From Thermogemmata fonticola (lineage in GTDB: Bacteria; Planctomycetota; Planctomycetia; Gemmatales; Gemmataceae): a DNA stretch of 64,000 nt. The stretch lies in assembly GCF_013694095.1 (NCBI RefSeq), contig NZ_JACEFB010000014.1, forward strand, positions 1 through 64,000, read 5' to 3'. The notes under the pieces were generated by a model. That model saw nothing but the letters and a program-made list of their open reading frames with translations. It searched no databases and was not told where the DNA came from. This document shows positions 30,093 to 39,272 of this stretch, one piece after another (the stretch's first letter is position 1; each line of letters opens with the position of its first letter). Both the position numbers and the translations under genes were made by a program.

Positions 30093-30869
30093 ATGTTGAA
30101 GAAGCTGTTGATTGTGGGTGTTGTCAGTTTTCTGGCCGTGGCGGCATTGCAGGGTACGCGTTTGGGGTCGTTTTTGATGTCGGAGGCGCAGTCGCTGCGG
30201 GAGCGGGCCGAAGCTGCCATTCCGCCGGAGCGGGAAATCGCTCGCCTGCGTCATGAGGTCCGCAAGCTGGACAAGGACATCCTGGAGGTGGTGAATCAAC
30301 TCGCCAAGGAGAACGTGCAGACCAGCCAACTGGAAAGCCGGGTCAAGGAGCTGCGAGCTAGCCAGGGACGGGCCAAGGAGCTATTGGAAGCCCGGGCGGA
30401 GGCGATCAAGAAAGCCCAAGAGTTCGTTATCTTCGATAACCGCAAGCTGACCGTGGCCGAAGCCAAGGCCATGCTGGAGGAAGGCGTGCGGCGCTACGCC
30501 TTGCAGCAGAAGACTCTCGAATCGATGGAACAGGCCTTGGCCACTCGCCTGCGCATCCGGGATACTCTGGCCAAACAACTGGAGGTCATGAAAGGGCAGA
30601 AAGCCGAATTGACTGCGACCATCGACGCTCTGGAGGCGGAGCTGCAAGTGCTGAAACTCCAGCAAATGGAGAGCAAGTATCAGACGGACGACACGCGCCT
30701 GGCCCGCATCAAGGAAGGCATCCGTGAACTGCAAGCGCAGATTCAGGTGGAGCGGGAAAAACTCCGCTTGCTTCCCGCTGCACTCGAGAGTTCGCCGGTA
30801 CCGGCTGCCGACAAGTCCGTGGACGACATCATGGCACCCCTGCGGGGACAGCAGCAGACCACGGATTGA
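30093..30869 (+). CDS. Membrane-anchored coiled-coil protein, unknown function
   Basis: A 258-residue protein with an N-terminal hydrophobic anchor or signal (residues 3-22) followed by almost continuous charged heptads to about residue 235. A short coiled coil (EIARLRHEVRKLDKDI) leads into long helices rich in Lys, Glu, Gln and Leu. The architecture recalls conserved planctomycete periplasmic coiled-coil proteins, but I do not recognise a named family. GGGAGGG precedes the ATG by 8 nt. It appears monocistronic. Confidence 0.75.
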   Translation: MLKKLLIVGVVSFLAVAALQGTRLGSFLMSEAQSLRERAEAAIPPEREIARLRHEVRKLDKDILEVVNQLAKENVQTSQLESRVKELRASQGRAKELLEARAEAIKKAQEFVIFDNRKLTVAEAKAMLEEGVRRYALQQKTLESMEQALATRLRIRDTLAKQLEVMKGQKAELTATIDALEAELQVLKLQQMESKYQTDDTRLARIKEGIRELQAQIQVEREKLRLLPAALESSPVPAADKSVDDIMAPLRGQQQTTD

Positions 30870-31236
30870 GCGGTAAGATAGCAGCCAATTGCTCCGAACC
30901 TGCCGCTTGCGAGCCGCCCTGCTTCTCGCCGTCAAGTCATAAATCCCATTCTGGCCTTCAGCGCCGGGTCGCGGTTGCCCTCCGCCGTGGCCCGGTTGCT
31001 GTTTGGCTGCCACTGCGCTAGGATAGATGTGGTTTCCATTTCGACGCCCGCGGCACCCCCGTATCGATATTTACGGCCCCCTCGCAAGTTTCCCTCGGCT
31101 CCTTCCTTATCTTCTTCCGGCAGGAAGTCAAAAGATCGTTGCAGGGAGCGGTGGGCTGGGGTAAAGTAGGGGCAACAGTTTGGGAATGGTAGTGCGTCGT
31201 TTCCACATGCAGAGGTTCAAGTGAGGAGGAGAAGGT
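30870..31236. other. Intergenic, no convincing gene
   Basis: A 367-nt spacer between two plus-strand genes. Nothing coding is recognised. GAGGAGGAGAAGG just before 31237 is the ribosome-binding site of the next gene, so the promoter of the oxidoreductase should lie here. Confidence 0.55.
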
Positions 31237-32709
31237 ATGGAACTGCTGCAACGCCGGGAGTTTTTGCAACGGTCGGCCTTGCTGGCAAGTGCTGCGGCTG
31301 TGTTAGGCGCGGAGCCGGTCCACCAGCAGGCAGCCGCCGCGAGTCGCGCAGCAAGCCGGGCGGATCGCTTGCGTGTGGCGGTGGTCGGGGTGCGCGGACG
31401 GGGCATGAGCCACGTCAACGGTTTCCTGAAGAATCCCGAAACCACGGTGACAGTCATCTGCGATTGCGATGAAGGGGTCATCAGCAATGCGATGCGGACG
31501 GTGGAGAAGGCCCAGGGGAAACCGCCCCGCTTCGAGAAGGACATCCGCCGCGTCGTGGAAGATAAGGAAGTGGACATTGTGGCCATTGCCACGCCGAACC
31601 ACTGGCATGCTCTGATGGCGGTGTGGGCGATGGAACACGGCAAGGATGTGTATGTGGAAAAGCCGGCTTCCCACAATGTCCGCGAGGGAGCCATCATGAC
31701 CGCCGTGGCGCGCCGCACCGGCCGTATCTGTCAAGTCGGCACGCAAAGCCGGAGCAATCCCGGCATGCGCCAAGCCATCGAATATGTGCAAAGCGGCAAG
31801 ATCGGCAAGGTCGAACTGGCAATTGGCCTGTGCTATAAACTGCGGCCGAGCATCGGTGATGTCGGGCGACGGGAAGGAGAGCAGAAACCGCCCGCGACGA
31901 TGGATTACGACCTCTGGTGCGGTCCTGCCCCTTACAAGCTTCCCCGACGCCGGACCAAAAATGGCACCGTCCACTACGACTGGCACTGGATTTGGGATTA
32001 CGGCAACGGCGACTTGGGGAACCAGGGCGTCCATGAGATGGACAAGGCTCGTTGGGGTCTGAACAAAAACACGCTGCCGCGCAGCGTCTTCAGTCTCGGC
32101 GGGCGCTTCGGCTATATCGACGATGGCGAAACGGCCAACACGCAACTCTGCGTCTTCGATTATGAACCGCAATTGCTCATCTTTGAAGTCCGCGGCCTAC
32201 CCACGGCGGACTACAAGGGGGCGAAAGTCGGTAACATCTGGGTCGGTACGGACGGTTATGTGGTTTGCCCCAACTATTCGGGCGGCGTGGCCTATGACAA
32301 GGCTGGCAAGGTGGTCACCAAGTTCAGCGGCGGCAACGATCAATACCACTTCGACAACTTCGTCCAGGCCGTGCGCAGCCGCAAAGCTCAGGATTTGCAC
32401 GCCGACATCGCCGAAGGGCATCTCTCCGCGGCCTTGTGCCACCTGGCCAATATCAGCTACCGCCTGGGTCAAGAGGCTCCCATCGGCAGCCCTCGCTCAG
32501 TCAGCGAACACAAAATCGTTCAGGAATTCGCCGCCGCTATGCTGCAACATCTCAAGGACAACAAGGTGGATGTCGAGAAGACTGTCGGCCGCTTTGGCCC
32601 CCTCCTGACCATCGACCCGAAAACCGAGCGTATCGTGGGCAACGACGCCGCCAATGCCATGCTCTTCCGCGAATACCGCAAGGGATTCGAGTTGAAGGAC
32701 GTGGGATGA
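31237..32709 (+). CDS. Gfo/Idh/MocA family oxidoreductase, Tat-exported
   Basis: A 490-residue NAD(P)-dependent oxidoreductase of the secreted planctomycete type. It has a Tat-like signal RREFLQRSALLASAAAVLG, then a Rossmann domain (VAVVGVRGRGMSHVNGF), the substrate/cofactor motif VYVEKPASHN and a C-terminal alpha/beta domain with DYDLWCGPAPY and WHWIWDYGNGDLGNQGVHE. Such proteins usually act on sugars or inositol, and the substrate here is unknown. A second member, with lower similarity, lies at 55060-56358. Confidence 0.92.
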   Translation: MELLQRREFLQRSALLASAAAVLGAEPVHQQAAAASRAASRADRLRVAVVGVRGRGMSHVNGFLKNPETTVTVICDCDEGVISNAMRTVEKAQGKPPRFEKDIRRVVEDKEVDIVAIATPNHWHALMAVWAMEHGKDVYVEKPASHNVREGAIMTAVARRTGRICQVGTQSRSNPGMRQAIEYVQSGKIGKVELAIGLCYKLRPSIGDVGRREGEQKPPATMDYDLWCGPAPYKLPRRRTKNGTVHYDWHWIWDYGNGDLGNQGVHEMDKARWGLNKNTLPRSVFSLGGRFGYIDDGETANTQLCVFDYEPQLLIFEVRGLPTADYKGAKVGNIWVGTDGYVVCPNYSGGVAYDKAGKVVTKFSGGNDQYHFDNFVQAVRSRKAQDLHADIAEGHLSAALCHLANISYRLGQEAPIGSPRSVSEHKIVQEFAAAMLQHLKDNKVDVEKTVGRFGPLLTIDPKTERIVGNDAANAMLFREYRKGFELKDVG

Positions 32710-32961
32710 ACCAGGAGATGAACGTGCTGGCGTAATCCGTGGCAGCTTGCGGGGGGAGGGCTTTCACCCCTCGCATCCTCATGGACATCACGATGTCCGC
32801 GATTCCTCTTTCCTGGAGGCTAGGCTCCGGAACCGGCCAGATATGCCAGGGCCTCCAGGGCTTCCCGCCGTGATGTATTCTCGTACCTGAATCCGAAACA
32901 TTGGCCTGAAAGTTGGGGCGTTAGCCTAAAGTTGTGTCGCCGTTTCCTCATGGAGGCTGAG

Positions 32962-33978
32962 ATGGCTACTGCTTTGTGGACTTGGGTGGCAGGCGGGCTT
33001 TTACTGGTACCGGTCGCTGAGCCGGCCAAGCCGGCGCCGAGCAAAGCGGATGAACCTCTGGCGAGCCGATACGACCCCCTCCGAGCGGCGGCCTATCTGG
33101 ATGGCGTGGCCGTGCACTGGACGCGCGAGCGACAATGCATCAGTTGCCACACGAACATGCTCTATCTGGCAGTCCGACCTCGGCTGGGCGGGGAGGATAA
33201 GTCCTGGCGTGAAGTGCGGGCGTTCCTGGAAAAGCAGGTGCAAAGCTGGTCCCAAGGGGGCAAGCCGCGTGGGGATACGTATGTGGTTGTCACTGCCTTC
33301 GCCTTGTCACTTCATGATGCTTTCACTAGCGGCAAACTCCAGACGAGCACGCGGGCGGCCTTGGATCGCATGTGGCAGCATCAGCGGGAAAGCGGCGAGT
33401 GGAACTGGCTCAAATGCGATTGGCCCCCGTTGGAACATGACGATTACTACGGCGCCGTCCTGGCCGCGGTGGCAGTGGGATACGCTCCAGATCGCTACGC
33501 CGAAACACCCCAAGCTCAAGCCGGCCTCAAGCGCCTGCGCCAATACCTGGAGCGCACACCACCCCCGGACCTGCACCATGCCGCCATGCTCCTGTGGGCC
33601 TCCACTCGTCTGCCGGGACTGCTCCGGGAGGAACAGCGCCGCCAGATCATCGCCGACCTGAAAAGCCGGCAGCAGCGCGACGGCGGTTGGGCCTTGCCAG
33701 CCTTGGGCCATTACAAGCGGCGGGATGGCTCACCCAACGATCCCCAAGCCCCTAGCGATGGCTACGCCACCGGCATGGTGACGTTCATTTTGCTGCAAGC
33801 AGGCTTGCCCCCCCAGGACCCCGTCCTGGTCAAAGCCCGGCAATGGCTTCTCCAACACCAGCGCGACAGCGGGCGGTGGTTCACACGTTCCCTCAATAAC
33901 GACAAAGCTCACTACATCACCAACATCGGCACTGCCTTCTGTGTTCTCGCTTTGCAGCAATTCCCCGAAACACGCTGA
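32962..33978 (+). CDS. Secreted squalene-cyclase/prenyltransferase-repeat protein with CxxCH motif
   Basis: I chose the ATG at 32962 because GGAGG lies 5 nt upstream and a signal peptide (MATALWTWVAGGLLLVPVAE) follows. The longer frame from TTG 32932 is unlikely. The 338-residue mature region starts with CISCH (Cys59-Cys62-His63), a c-type haem-binding pattern. It continues with alpha/alpha-barrel repeats typical of squalene/hopene cyclases and prenyltransferases (GEWNWLKCDWPPLEHDDYYG, RQQRDGGWALP, HQRDSGRWF). The cyclase DxDD acid motif is not seen. Cyclisation activity is therefore doubtful. A haem- or metal-bearing repeat protein is more likely. Confidence 0.78.
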   Translation: MATALWTWVAGGLLLVPVAEPAKPAPSKADEPLASRYDPLRAAAYLDGVAVHWTRERQCISCHTNMLYLAVRPRLGGEDKSWREVRAFLEKQVQSWSQGGKPRGDTYVVVTAFALSLHDAFTSGKLQTSTRAALDRMWQHQRESGEWNWLKCDWPPLEHDDYYGAVLAAVAVGYAPDRYAETPQAQAGLKRLRQYLERTPPPDLHHAAMLLWASTRLPGLLREEQRRQIIADLKSRQQRDGGWALPALGHYKRRDGSPNDPQAPSDGYATGMVTFILLQAGLPPQDPVLVKARQWLLQHQRDSGRWFTRSLNNDKAHYITNIGTAFCVLALQQFPETR

Positions 33979-34382
33979 TTCCTCCCACGCTATCATTCCA
34001 CTGGAAGTGCCGTCCTAGCCTGACGCGCCAAGCTCCGCAGCTTTCTAGCTGCCCTCTCCACCGGCGGGAATGTTCGACCTGCCTTTCCAACTTTTCCTGA
34101 CTACTCACTTTGACAAGTCCGGTCGGCACTTTACATCATGTCATGACGTGGTTAAAATCATGGTAATTCTCTGGGTAATCGGAGACGTGGCTTCCATTGG
34201 CAAAGATAGGTGTACCCCGGCTCGTGAAATAACACGGGAGGATCTCAGGAAGACAGCGTATAGTCATCGGAAGGGTATTGACGTTCTGATTTGTAATTGC
34301 GCATCGAGCGACGGAAACGAAGAGCTAAGAAGGGAAAGGGGACGCTGGGAACCACTTCTGCTTCCGGGAAAGGAGGTGAGGT
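33979..34382. other. Intergenic leader upstream of the cas operon
   Basis: The 404 nt hold no convincing gene. A frame at 34070-34624 is open mainly because it runs antiphase into cas6. A TTGACA-like box lies at 34110, and cas6 is preceded by a near-perfect AAAGGAGGTGA. No CRISPR repeats are visible here. Confidence 0.55.
34110..34137 (+). promoter_or_regulatory. Candidate promoter of the cas operon
   Basis: TTGACA at 34110-34115 is followed after about 15-16 nt by TTACAT/TACATC at 34131-34137. The match to a sigma-70 -35 box is perfect and the -10 box is weak. If used, it leaves a leader of about 240 nt before cas6. Inference from sequence only. Confidence 0.3.
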
Positions 34383-34997
34383 ATGCTCTGCGATGTGGTT
34401 TTCCACGTGGAAGGAAGGTTCCTGCCGACAGATCATGCCTATCCGCTCTATGCGGCCCTGTCGCGGCGCTTGCCGAAGTTTCACGATCCGCAGGGGAACT
34501 GGCGGTTTGCTCCCATCACAGGGCAGCCGGTGGGCGGGGGGTTGCTCCAATTGCATCGCCAGTCGGTGTTGCGGGTGCGACTGCCCGAACAGGATGTTCC
34601 GCGCGTCGTTTCCCTGGCTGGTAAACGCCTCGATATTCACGGATACACTGTTCTGTTGGGCACTCCTCATGTCGGGTGTATCGGTGCTGCCTCGGAGTTG
34701 CGAGCCTGGCTGGTCACCTTCCGCAACAATGTGGACCCTGCCGCCTTTCTCGACACCGCTGTGGAACAACTCCAGACTCGCGGCATCCGGGGGGAGCCAT
34801 CCATTCCCGTGCTGACTTCCGGCCCCCATCGTGGGCAACCGCAACGGCGCATCATCCGCATCAAGGGGCGCTCTATCGTCGGTTATTCCTTGGTTGTGCG
34901 GGGACTCAGTGATGCAGATTCACTGCGTTTGCAAGAAGAAGGATTAGGCGGTCGGATCCGTCTGGGATGCGGTTTCTTCGTTCCCATGAGGATGTAA
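34383..34997 (+). CDS. cas6: Cas6/Cmx6, MYXAN-type CRISPR RNA endoribonuclease
   Basis: A 204-residue protein that begins MLCDVVFHVEGRFLPTDHAY and ends with the glycine-rich loop GLGGRIRLGCGFFVP, both characteristic of the Cas6/Cmx6 family of MYXAN-type type I systems. Cas6 cuts the pre-crRNA within repeats. The ribosome-binding site AAAGGAGGTGAGG before the ATG is excellent. It is the first gene of a plus-strand operon (cas6-cas3-cas8a1-cas7-cas5), and cas3 starts 5 nt after its stop. No repeats for it to process are seen nearby, so the matching arrays must lie elsewhere or be lost. Confidence 0.9.
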   Translation: MLCDVVFHVEGRFLPTDHAYPLYAALSRRLPKFHDPQGNWRFAPITGQPVGGGLLQLHRQSVLRVRLPEQDVPRVVSLAGKRLDIHGYTVLLGTPHVGCIGAASELRAWLVTFRNNVDPAAFLDTAVEQLQTRGIRGEPSIPVLTSGPHRGQPQRRIIRIKGRSIVGYSLVVRGLSDADSLRLQEEGLGGRIRLGCGFFVPMRM

Positions 34998-35002
34998 AGT
35001 TG

Positions 35003-37369
35003 ATGCTTCTAGATGCAGGTTCGCTCTGGGCGAAAAGCGGACAGGACCGCCTGGTGGAATCCATGCGCCTGCCGCAGCATTTGCGGGATGTTTACGAGGC
35101 GGCCGGCTGCTTGCTCGATAGCAGCGGTGCAGACCAATTGCGCATCCTGGGACTGAACGAAACCGAATGGAGGGATCGCTTCCGCCGCTGCCTCTTGCTC
35201 GCTGCCGCTGTTCATGATCTGGGTAAAGCCAACGATCACTTCCAGCAAATGATCCGCGGCCAGCGGGATGTCCAAACCCATCCCCAGGGGTTGCGCCACG
35301 AGTGGGTCACCGTGCTGCTCTTACAGCAACTGCGCCATTGGCTCATGCCCGCGCTGGAGGATGAAGGGAAAGATTGGGCGATTGTCGAATGGGCTGTCGG
35401 AGGCCATCATCCGGCCGAGGATCGCGAGACACCTCCGACTGGCCCTCCCGAAGGGGGTGGATGCGGTCCCCACATCACCTTTTTGACGGATCATCCGGAC
35501 TTCACAACGATCCTGGAATGGCTGGCTGAGACGTTTCATCTAGCTCCTCCGCCCCACCTGTGCGCGAGGCGGTATGAGTTAATCGGTGATGACAGTGTCT
35601 TTGTCCATCTGGCTTGCTGGCATCGTCAGGCTCAAAAACTGTGGAGAAACTTTTCTCCGACAGAGAAGCGCTTACTGGCTGCTGTCAAAGCGGCTTTGGT
35701 TGCTGCTGACGTAGCTGGTTCCGCCCTACCATTCCGCTCAACAGCAGCGGGGAGCAAGTGGTCTTGGATTCTCCACGCTCTGGAGAACAAGCCGTCCGCG
35801 GAGGCGTTGGGGTGGATTGTCCAGTATCGCTTGCGCGGTCAGAAACCTCGCCCTTTTCAGGAGCAAGTGGCTCAATCGCCGGCCTTGGTCACACTAGTTC
35901 AGGCAGGTTGCGGCACCGGTAAGACGTTGGCCGCTTATCTCTGGGCGCAGAGGCGCTGGCCCGGCTATCGCCTCTACTTCTGCTATCCCACTACGGGGAC
36001 AGCCACCGAAGGCTTCCGCGATTATCTCTTCCCGCCGGACCTGGTTGAGTTGGAATGGTCCACGGATGATCTTGTGTCTGCCGGTTCTCGAATTACCGCT
36101 GCCGACATCCGTCAGCTCGGGGCGGGCCTGTTCCACAGCCGCCGTGACGTCGATTGGGACATCATTTTGACCACGGGGCGGGATGCCGCGCAGGAGGAAG
36201 TGGAGGCCTGGCAACGGCGAGACGCTCTGGAAGCCTGGTCCACCCCGATTGTCGCGTGCACCGTGGATACCGTCCTAGGACTGATGCAAAATCATCGCCG
36301 CGCCTTGTTTGCCTGGCCCGCCCTAGCCCAGTCCGCCTTCATCTTCGACGAAATCCACGCCTATGACGACAAACTTTTTCAGTCTCTCCTGCGATTCATC
36401 TCCGAGATGGTCGGCGCCCCCATGTTGTTGATGACCGCCAGTCTGCCGCGGATTCGGGAACAAGCCTTGCGTGACGTCCTTCAACGCCGCGGCTTGGAAC
36501 TGTTGGTCATTCAAGGGCCGCCCGAACTGGAAAACCGGCCTCGTTATCACCGCCTGAGCGGCGGCAGCTCCCTGCACCACGTGCTGAGCTGCATCCAGCA
36601 GGCTTTGCAACGCCAGGAGAAAGTGCTTTGGGTGGTCAACACCGTCGGCCGGGCGATGCAGATGGCTCAGCAGGCGGAAAGTTACGGCCTTCAGCCCATT
36701 CTTTACCACAGCCGCTTCAAGTACCAAGATCGCGTGGAACGACACCGAGATGTCATCGATGCTTTTCGGCGATCGGGTCCGGCCCTCTGCCTCTGCACCC
36801 AGGTGGCGGAAATGAGTCTGGACTTGTCAGCCGACTTGCTAGTGAGCGACTTGGCCCCCATTGCTGCTCTGATCCAGCGCCTGGGCCGCCTCAATCGCCG
36901 CGCCGCAGAGGGAGACCCTACCCGCCCCTTCCTCATCCTTGAACCGGATGATGTTCAACCTTACACCCCGGCCGAACTGGAGGAAGCCCGGCGCTGGTTG
37001 GACCGCCTGCCCCAAAGCTCCATCAGCCAGCGCGACCTTGTGACCGCCTGGCAGCAGAACAGTGACACTCGCTTGTCGTATGGCGATAGCACCTGGCTTG
37101 ATGGCGGCCCGAAAACCGAGGTCAAAGAACTGCGCCAGGGGACTCCGGGTATCAACGTCCTGTTACGCCAGGATTACTCTCAGGTGCAGGACCAGCCCCG
37201 CCAACTAGCCCGCTATGTTCTGCCCTTGCCGCCGCCCCGCTCCAAGGAGTGGAAAACCTGGCCTCGCTTCCGCGGTGTCCCTATCGCCCCCGACGAGGCT
37301 GTCGACTACGACCCTCGCCGCGGTGCCCAATGGAGAGAACAGTTTCGACTCGCCGCGAGGAGTGAATAA
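35003..37369 (+). CDS. cas3: Cas3 HD nuclease-helicase, MYXAN-type
   Basis: Cas3 degrades target DNA after Cascade binding. The 788-residue product has an N-terminal HD nuclease with AAAVHDLGKANDHFQQM and RHEWVTVLLL, then a DExD/H helicase with Walker A AGCGTGKTLAAYLW, Walker B FIFDEIHAYDD, the LLMTASLPRI motif and CTQVAEMSLDLSADLL with QRLGRLNRR. The start at 35003 follows GAGG with an 11-nt gap and lies 5 nt after cas6; the alternative 34967 overlaps cas6. All catalytic motifs appear intact, so interference could still work. Confidence 0.93.
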   Translation: MLLDAGSLWAKSGQDRLVESMRLPQHLRDVYEAAGCLLDSSGADQLRILGLNETEWRDRFRRCLLLAAAVHDLGKANDHFQQMIRGQRDVQTHPQGLRHEWVTVLLLQQLRHWLMPALEDEGKDWAIVEWAVGGHHPAEDRETPPTGPPEGGGCGPHITFLTDHPDFTTILEWLAETFHLAPPPHLCARRYELIGDDSVFVHLACWHRQAQKLWRNFSPTEKRLLAAVKAALVAADVAGSALPFRSTAAGSKWSWILHALENKPSAEALGWIVQYRLRGQKPRPFQEQVAQSPALVTLVQAGCGTGKTLAAYLWAQRRWPGYRLYFCYPTTGTATEGFRDYLFPPDLVELEWSTDDLVSAGSRITAADIRQLGAGLFHSRRDVDWDIILTTGRDAAQEEVEAWQRRDALEAWSTPIVACTVDTVLGLMQNHRRALFAWPALAQSAFIFDEIHAYDDKLFQSLLRFISEMVGAPMLLMTASLPRIREQALRDVLQRRGLELLVIQGPPELENRPRYHRLSGGSSLHHVLSCIQQALQRQEKVLWVVNTVGRAMQMAQQAESYGLQPILYHSRFKYQDRVERHRDVIDAFRRSGPALCLCTQVAEMSLDLSADLLVSDLAPIAALIQRLGRLNRRAAEGDPTRPFLILEPDDVQPYTPAELEEARRWLDRLPQSSISQRDLVTAWQQNSDTRLSYGDSTWLDGGPKTEVKELRQGTPGINVLLRQDYSQVQDQPRQLARYVLPLPPPRSKEWKTWPRFRGVPIAPDEAVDYDPRRGAQWREQFRLAARSE

Positions 37370-37429
37370 CCCTGGCTTGCAGCCGCTGAAACGAGGAATG
37401 TCCGGAATGGCCGATCAGGAGATGCACGC

Positions 37430-39160
37430 ATGCCCCGCTCCCGAAAATCCCCAACGGCGACCACGACCAAACAGGCAGCACCAGACGATTTGATCCTGCA
37501 TCTGTTCGCACCCGGCATGTCCCTGATGCACCGCGCCGGTCTGGGTGGATTGGCTTGTACCCTTGATGTCTTGCGACAGCGTTACGACAAAGGACTGCTC
37601 ACCGACGCGGAGGTCCGCCCGTTGATTCTCGATGGCCAACCTCAGTGGGACATCGAAGAGCAGCAGATCACTCTGCGTTTCGGTACGCCAGAAAATGCTG
37701 GAGCTTATCTGCAAAAACTTTTCCAATTCGCCTTCCAGATCACCCCAGAGGGGTTGATCTACCTGCCGGGCCAGCATGGTGACACTCAGCCGTCTCTAGC
37801 TGTGCTGGCGGACCTTCAAGCCGGGCTGCTACTGACCTTCCTCCAGCACGGCGGCACGCGCGACCTGGCCAAGGACGAAAGCACCGTCCAGTACGATCCC
37901 GGCGATGTGGACAACGTCCATGCCCTGCCGGTGACCTACAAGAAATGCTCCGGCTACAAACATCAGTCTCTGTGGAAAGAACTGGTGGATACCAAAGGCC
38001 GTTTGAAACAGACGCCTGTGGACCTGGATGGCCCCGTCTATCCGGGGGCGGTAGTGCGGCATCAGGCTTGGGGGGATTTGACCAAGCTCAAGGACCCCCC
38101 GGAACGGGCCTTGCCCCTGTACTTTGCGATGGTGGGGTGCTTGTCCCTGCTGGTGAATCGCGGTTTGGGAGTGCTGCTGATTCCGGAGGTGGAGAACCTG
38201 AGAGATTTTCTCGATGTCCGCCCCTTGATCACACCCCGGAATGCCCGGCAAACCCTCGTGGCGGGAGCAGCGGATGCCGCCCTGCAAGCGCAGGTCCGCG
38301 TCTGGTCCAGCCAAATCATCCGCCGAAGCGGAGGAAGCATTCCTGCGATCGATGCCATGACGCTGGCACCAACCCCCTGGTCCACGCAGCAGAAGTCCCG
38401 TGTGAACACGCTTCACGTCCCCCGCCTGGCGGATCGAGATTTGCAGCGCTACGAACGAGCACTGGCCTGTCTGCCGCTGCGGGTGATGGTACCTGCCGAT
38501 TCCACTCCCGACGGCAAATCGACGCGCAAACGCAAAACGGCCAAGGCGGAGCAACCAGGAGCGGTCCCACCGCCCTCCCCCGTCTATCGCCAGGAGAGCG
38601 TTGTCCGCCCGCACGTTGCCGAAAATCTGGCTTTGGGACGCCCCTGGTATGCCGGTTTCATCAAGTTCTACACGCGGAAGAATCCCGCCACGGATAAGCC
38701 CTACCTTGAGCAGCTTCGTTACGAGAAAGGAGGTTTGCATGCCATGATCGCTGAACCGAAGATGTGGGACGAGGAAGGGGAGCGCCGCCTTGTCGAAGCG
38801 GTGCACGAAGCTATCCGCCGTACCTTCGGGCGCATCCACCGCGAGACCGATGGCGAAGGGAAGTCCCCCTCGCAAGCGACCAAAAATCGCTGGGACAAAT
38901 TCCGTGAGGAACTGCGCCTGCGCCTCGCGGGAGCCAAGACAGCCAACGACGCCCGCCATGCTCTCTGCGACCTGTTCAGCCGGGCCGGTTATGTTCAGGT
39001 GTTATCCGAACATTGGCGGGACATTCTGCCCAAGCTCGCCGATGACCGCTGGCAATTGACCCGTGACCTCGCCCTGCTAGCTCTAGCCAGTTACACCGGG
39101 CGCGAAGACGAGAAAGCTGATGCGCCGGAGATTGTCGAGGGACAGGCCAACGCGACCTAA
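37430..39160 (+). CDS. cas8a1: Cas8a1/Cmx1 (DevT-like) Cascade large subunit
   Basis: A 576-residue large subunit of the interference complex. It is recognised by the N-terminal segment LILHLFAPGMSLMHRAGLGG, typical of MYXAN-type Cas8a1, the relative of DevT of the Myxococcus dev operon. The rest is poorly conserved in this family. It stands between cas3 and cas7 in the expected order. It would recognise the PAM and hold the target. Confidence 0.85.
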   Translation: MPRSRKSPTATTTKQAAPDDLILHLFAPGMSLMHRAGLGGLACTLDVLRQRYDKGLLTDAEVRPLILDGQPQWDIEEQQITLRFGTPENAGAYLQKLFQFAFQITPEGLIYLPGQHGDTQPSLAVLADLQAGLLLTFLQHGGTRDLAKDESTVQYDPGDVDNVHALPVTYKKCSGYKHQSLWKELVDTKGRLKQTPVDLDGPVYPGAVVRHQAWGDLTKLKDPPERALPLYFAMVGCLSLLVNRGLGVLLIPEVENLRDFLDVRPLITPRNARQTLVAGAADAALQAQVRVWSSQIIRRSGGSIPAIDAMTLAPTPWSTQQKSRVNTLHVPRLADRDLQRYERALACLPLRVMVPADSTPDGKSTRKRKTAKAEQPGAVPPPSPVYRQESVVRPHVAENLALGRPWYAGFIKFYTRKNPATDKPYLEQLRYEKGGLHAMIAEPKMWDEEGERRLVEAVHEAIRRTFGRIHRETDGEGKSPSQATKNRWDKFREELRLRLAGAKTANDARHALCDLFSRAGYVQVLSEHWRDILPKLADDRWQLTRDLALLALASYTGREDEKADAPEIVEGQANAT

Positions 39161-39272
39161 GAAAAACGGGGCTGGCCGCTATGCTGCAAAAACTTGTTCC
39201 AGTCCCACGAGGGAGAATGCCGGATCTGCTGATTTGTCTGTTCGTTGCCTGACTCTGGAAGGAGGTTGTGCC

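Noticed and set aside
34070-34624. Plus-strand frame of 184 codons
   Set aside because: It overlaps cas6 in another frame. Cas6 is certain, and the frame has no motif of its own.
39181-39252. 23-codon frame between cas8a1 and cas7
   Set aside because: It has no ribosome-binding site and no known family. The Myxococcus dev operon carries a small gene at a different place, so the link is too weak.
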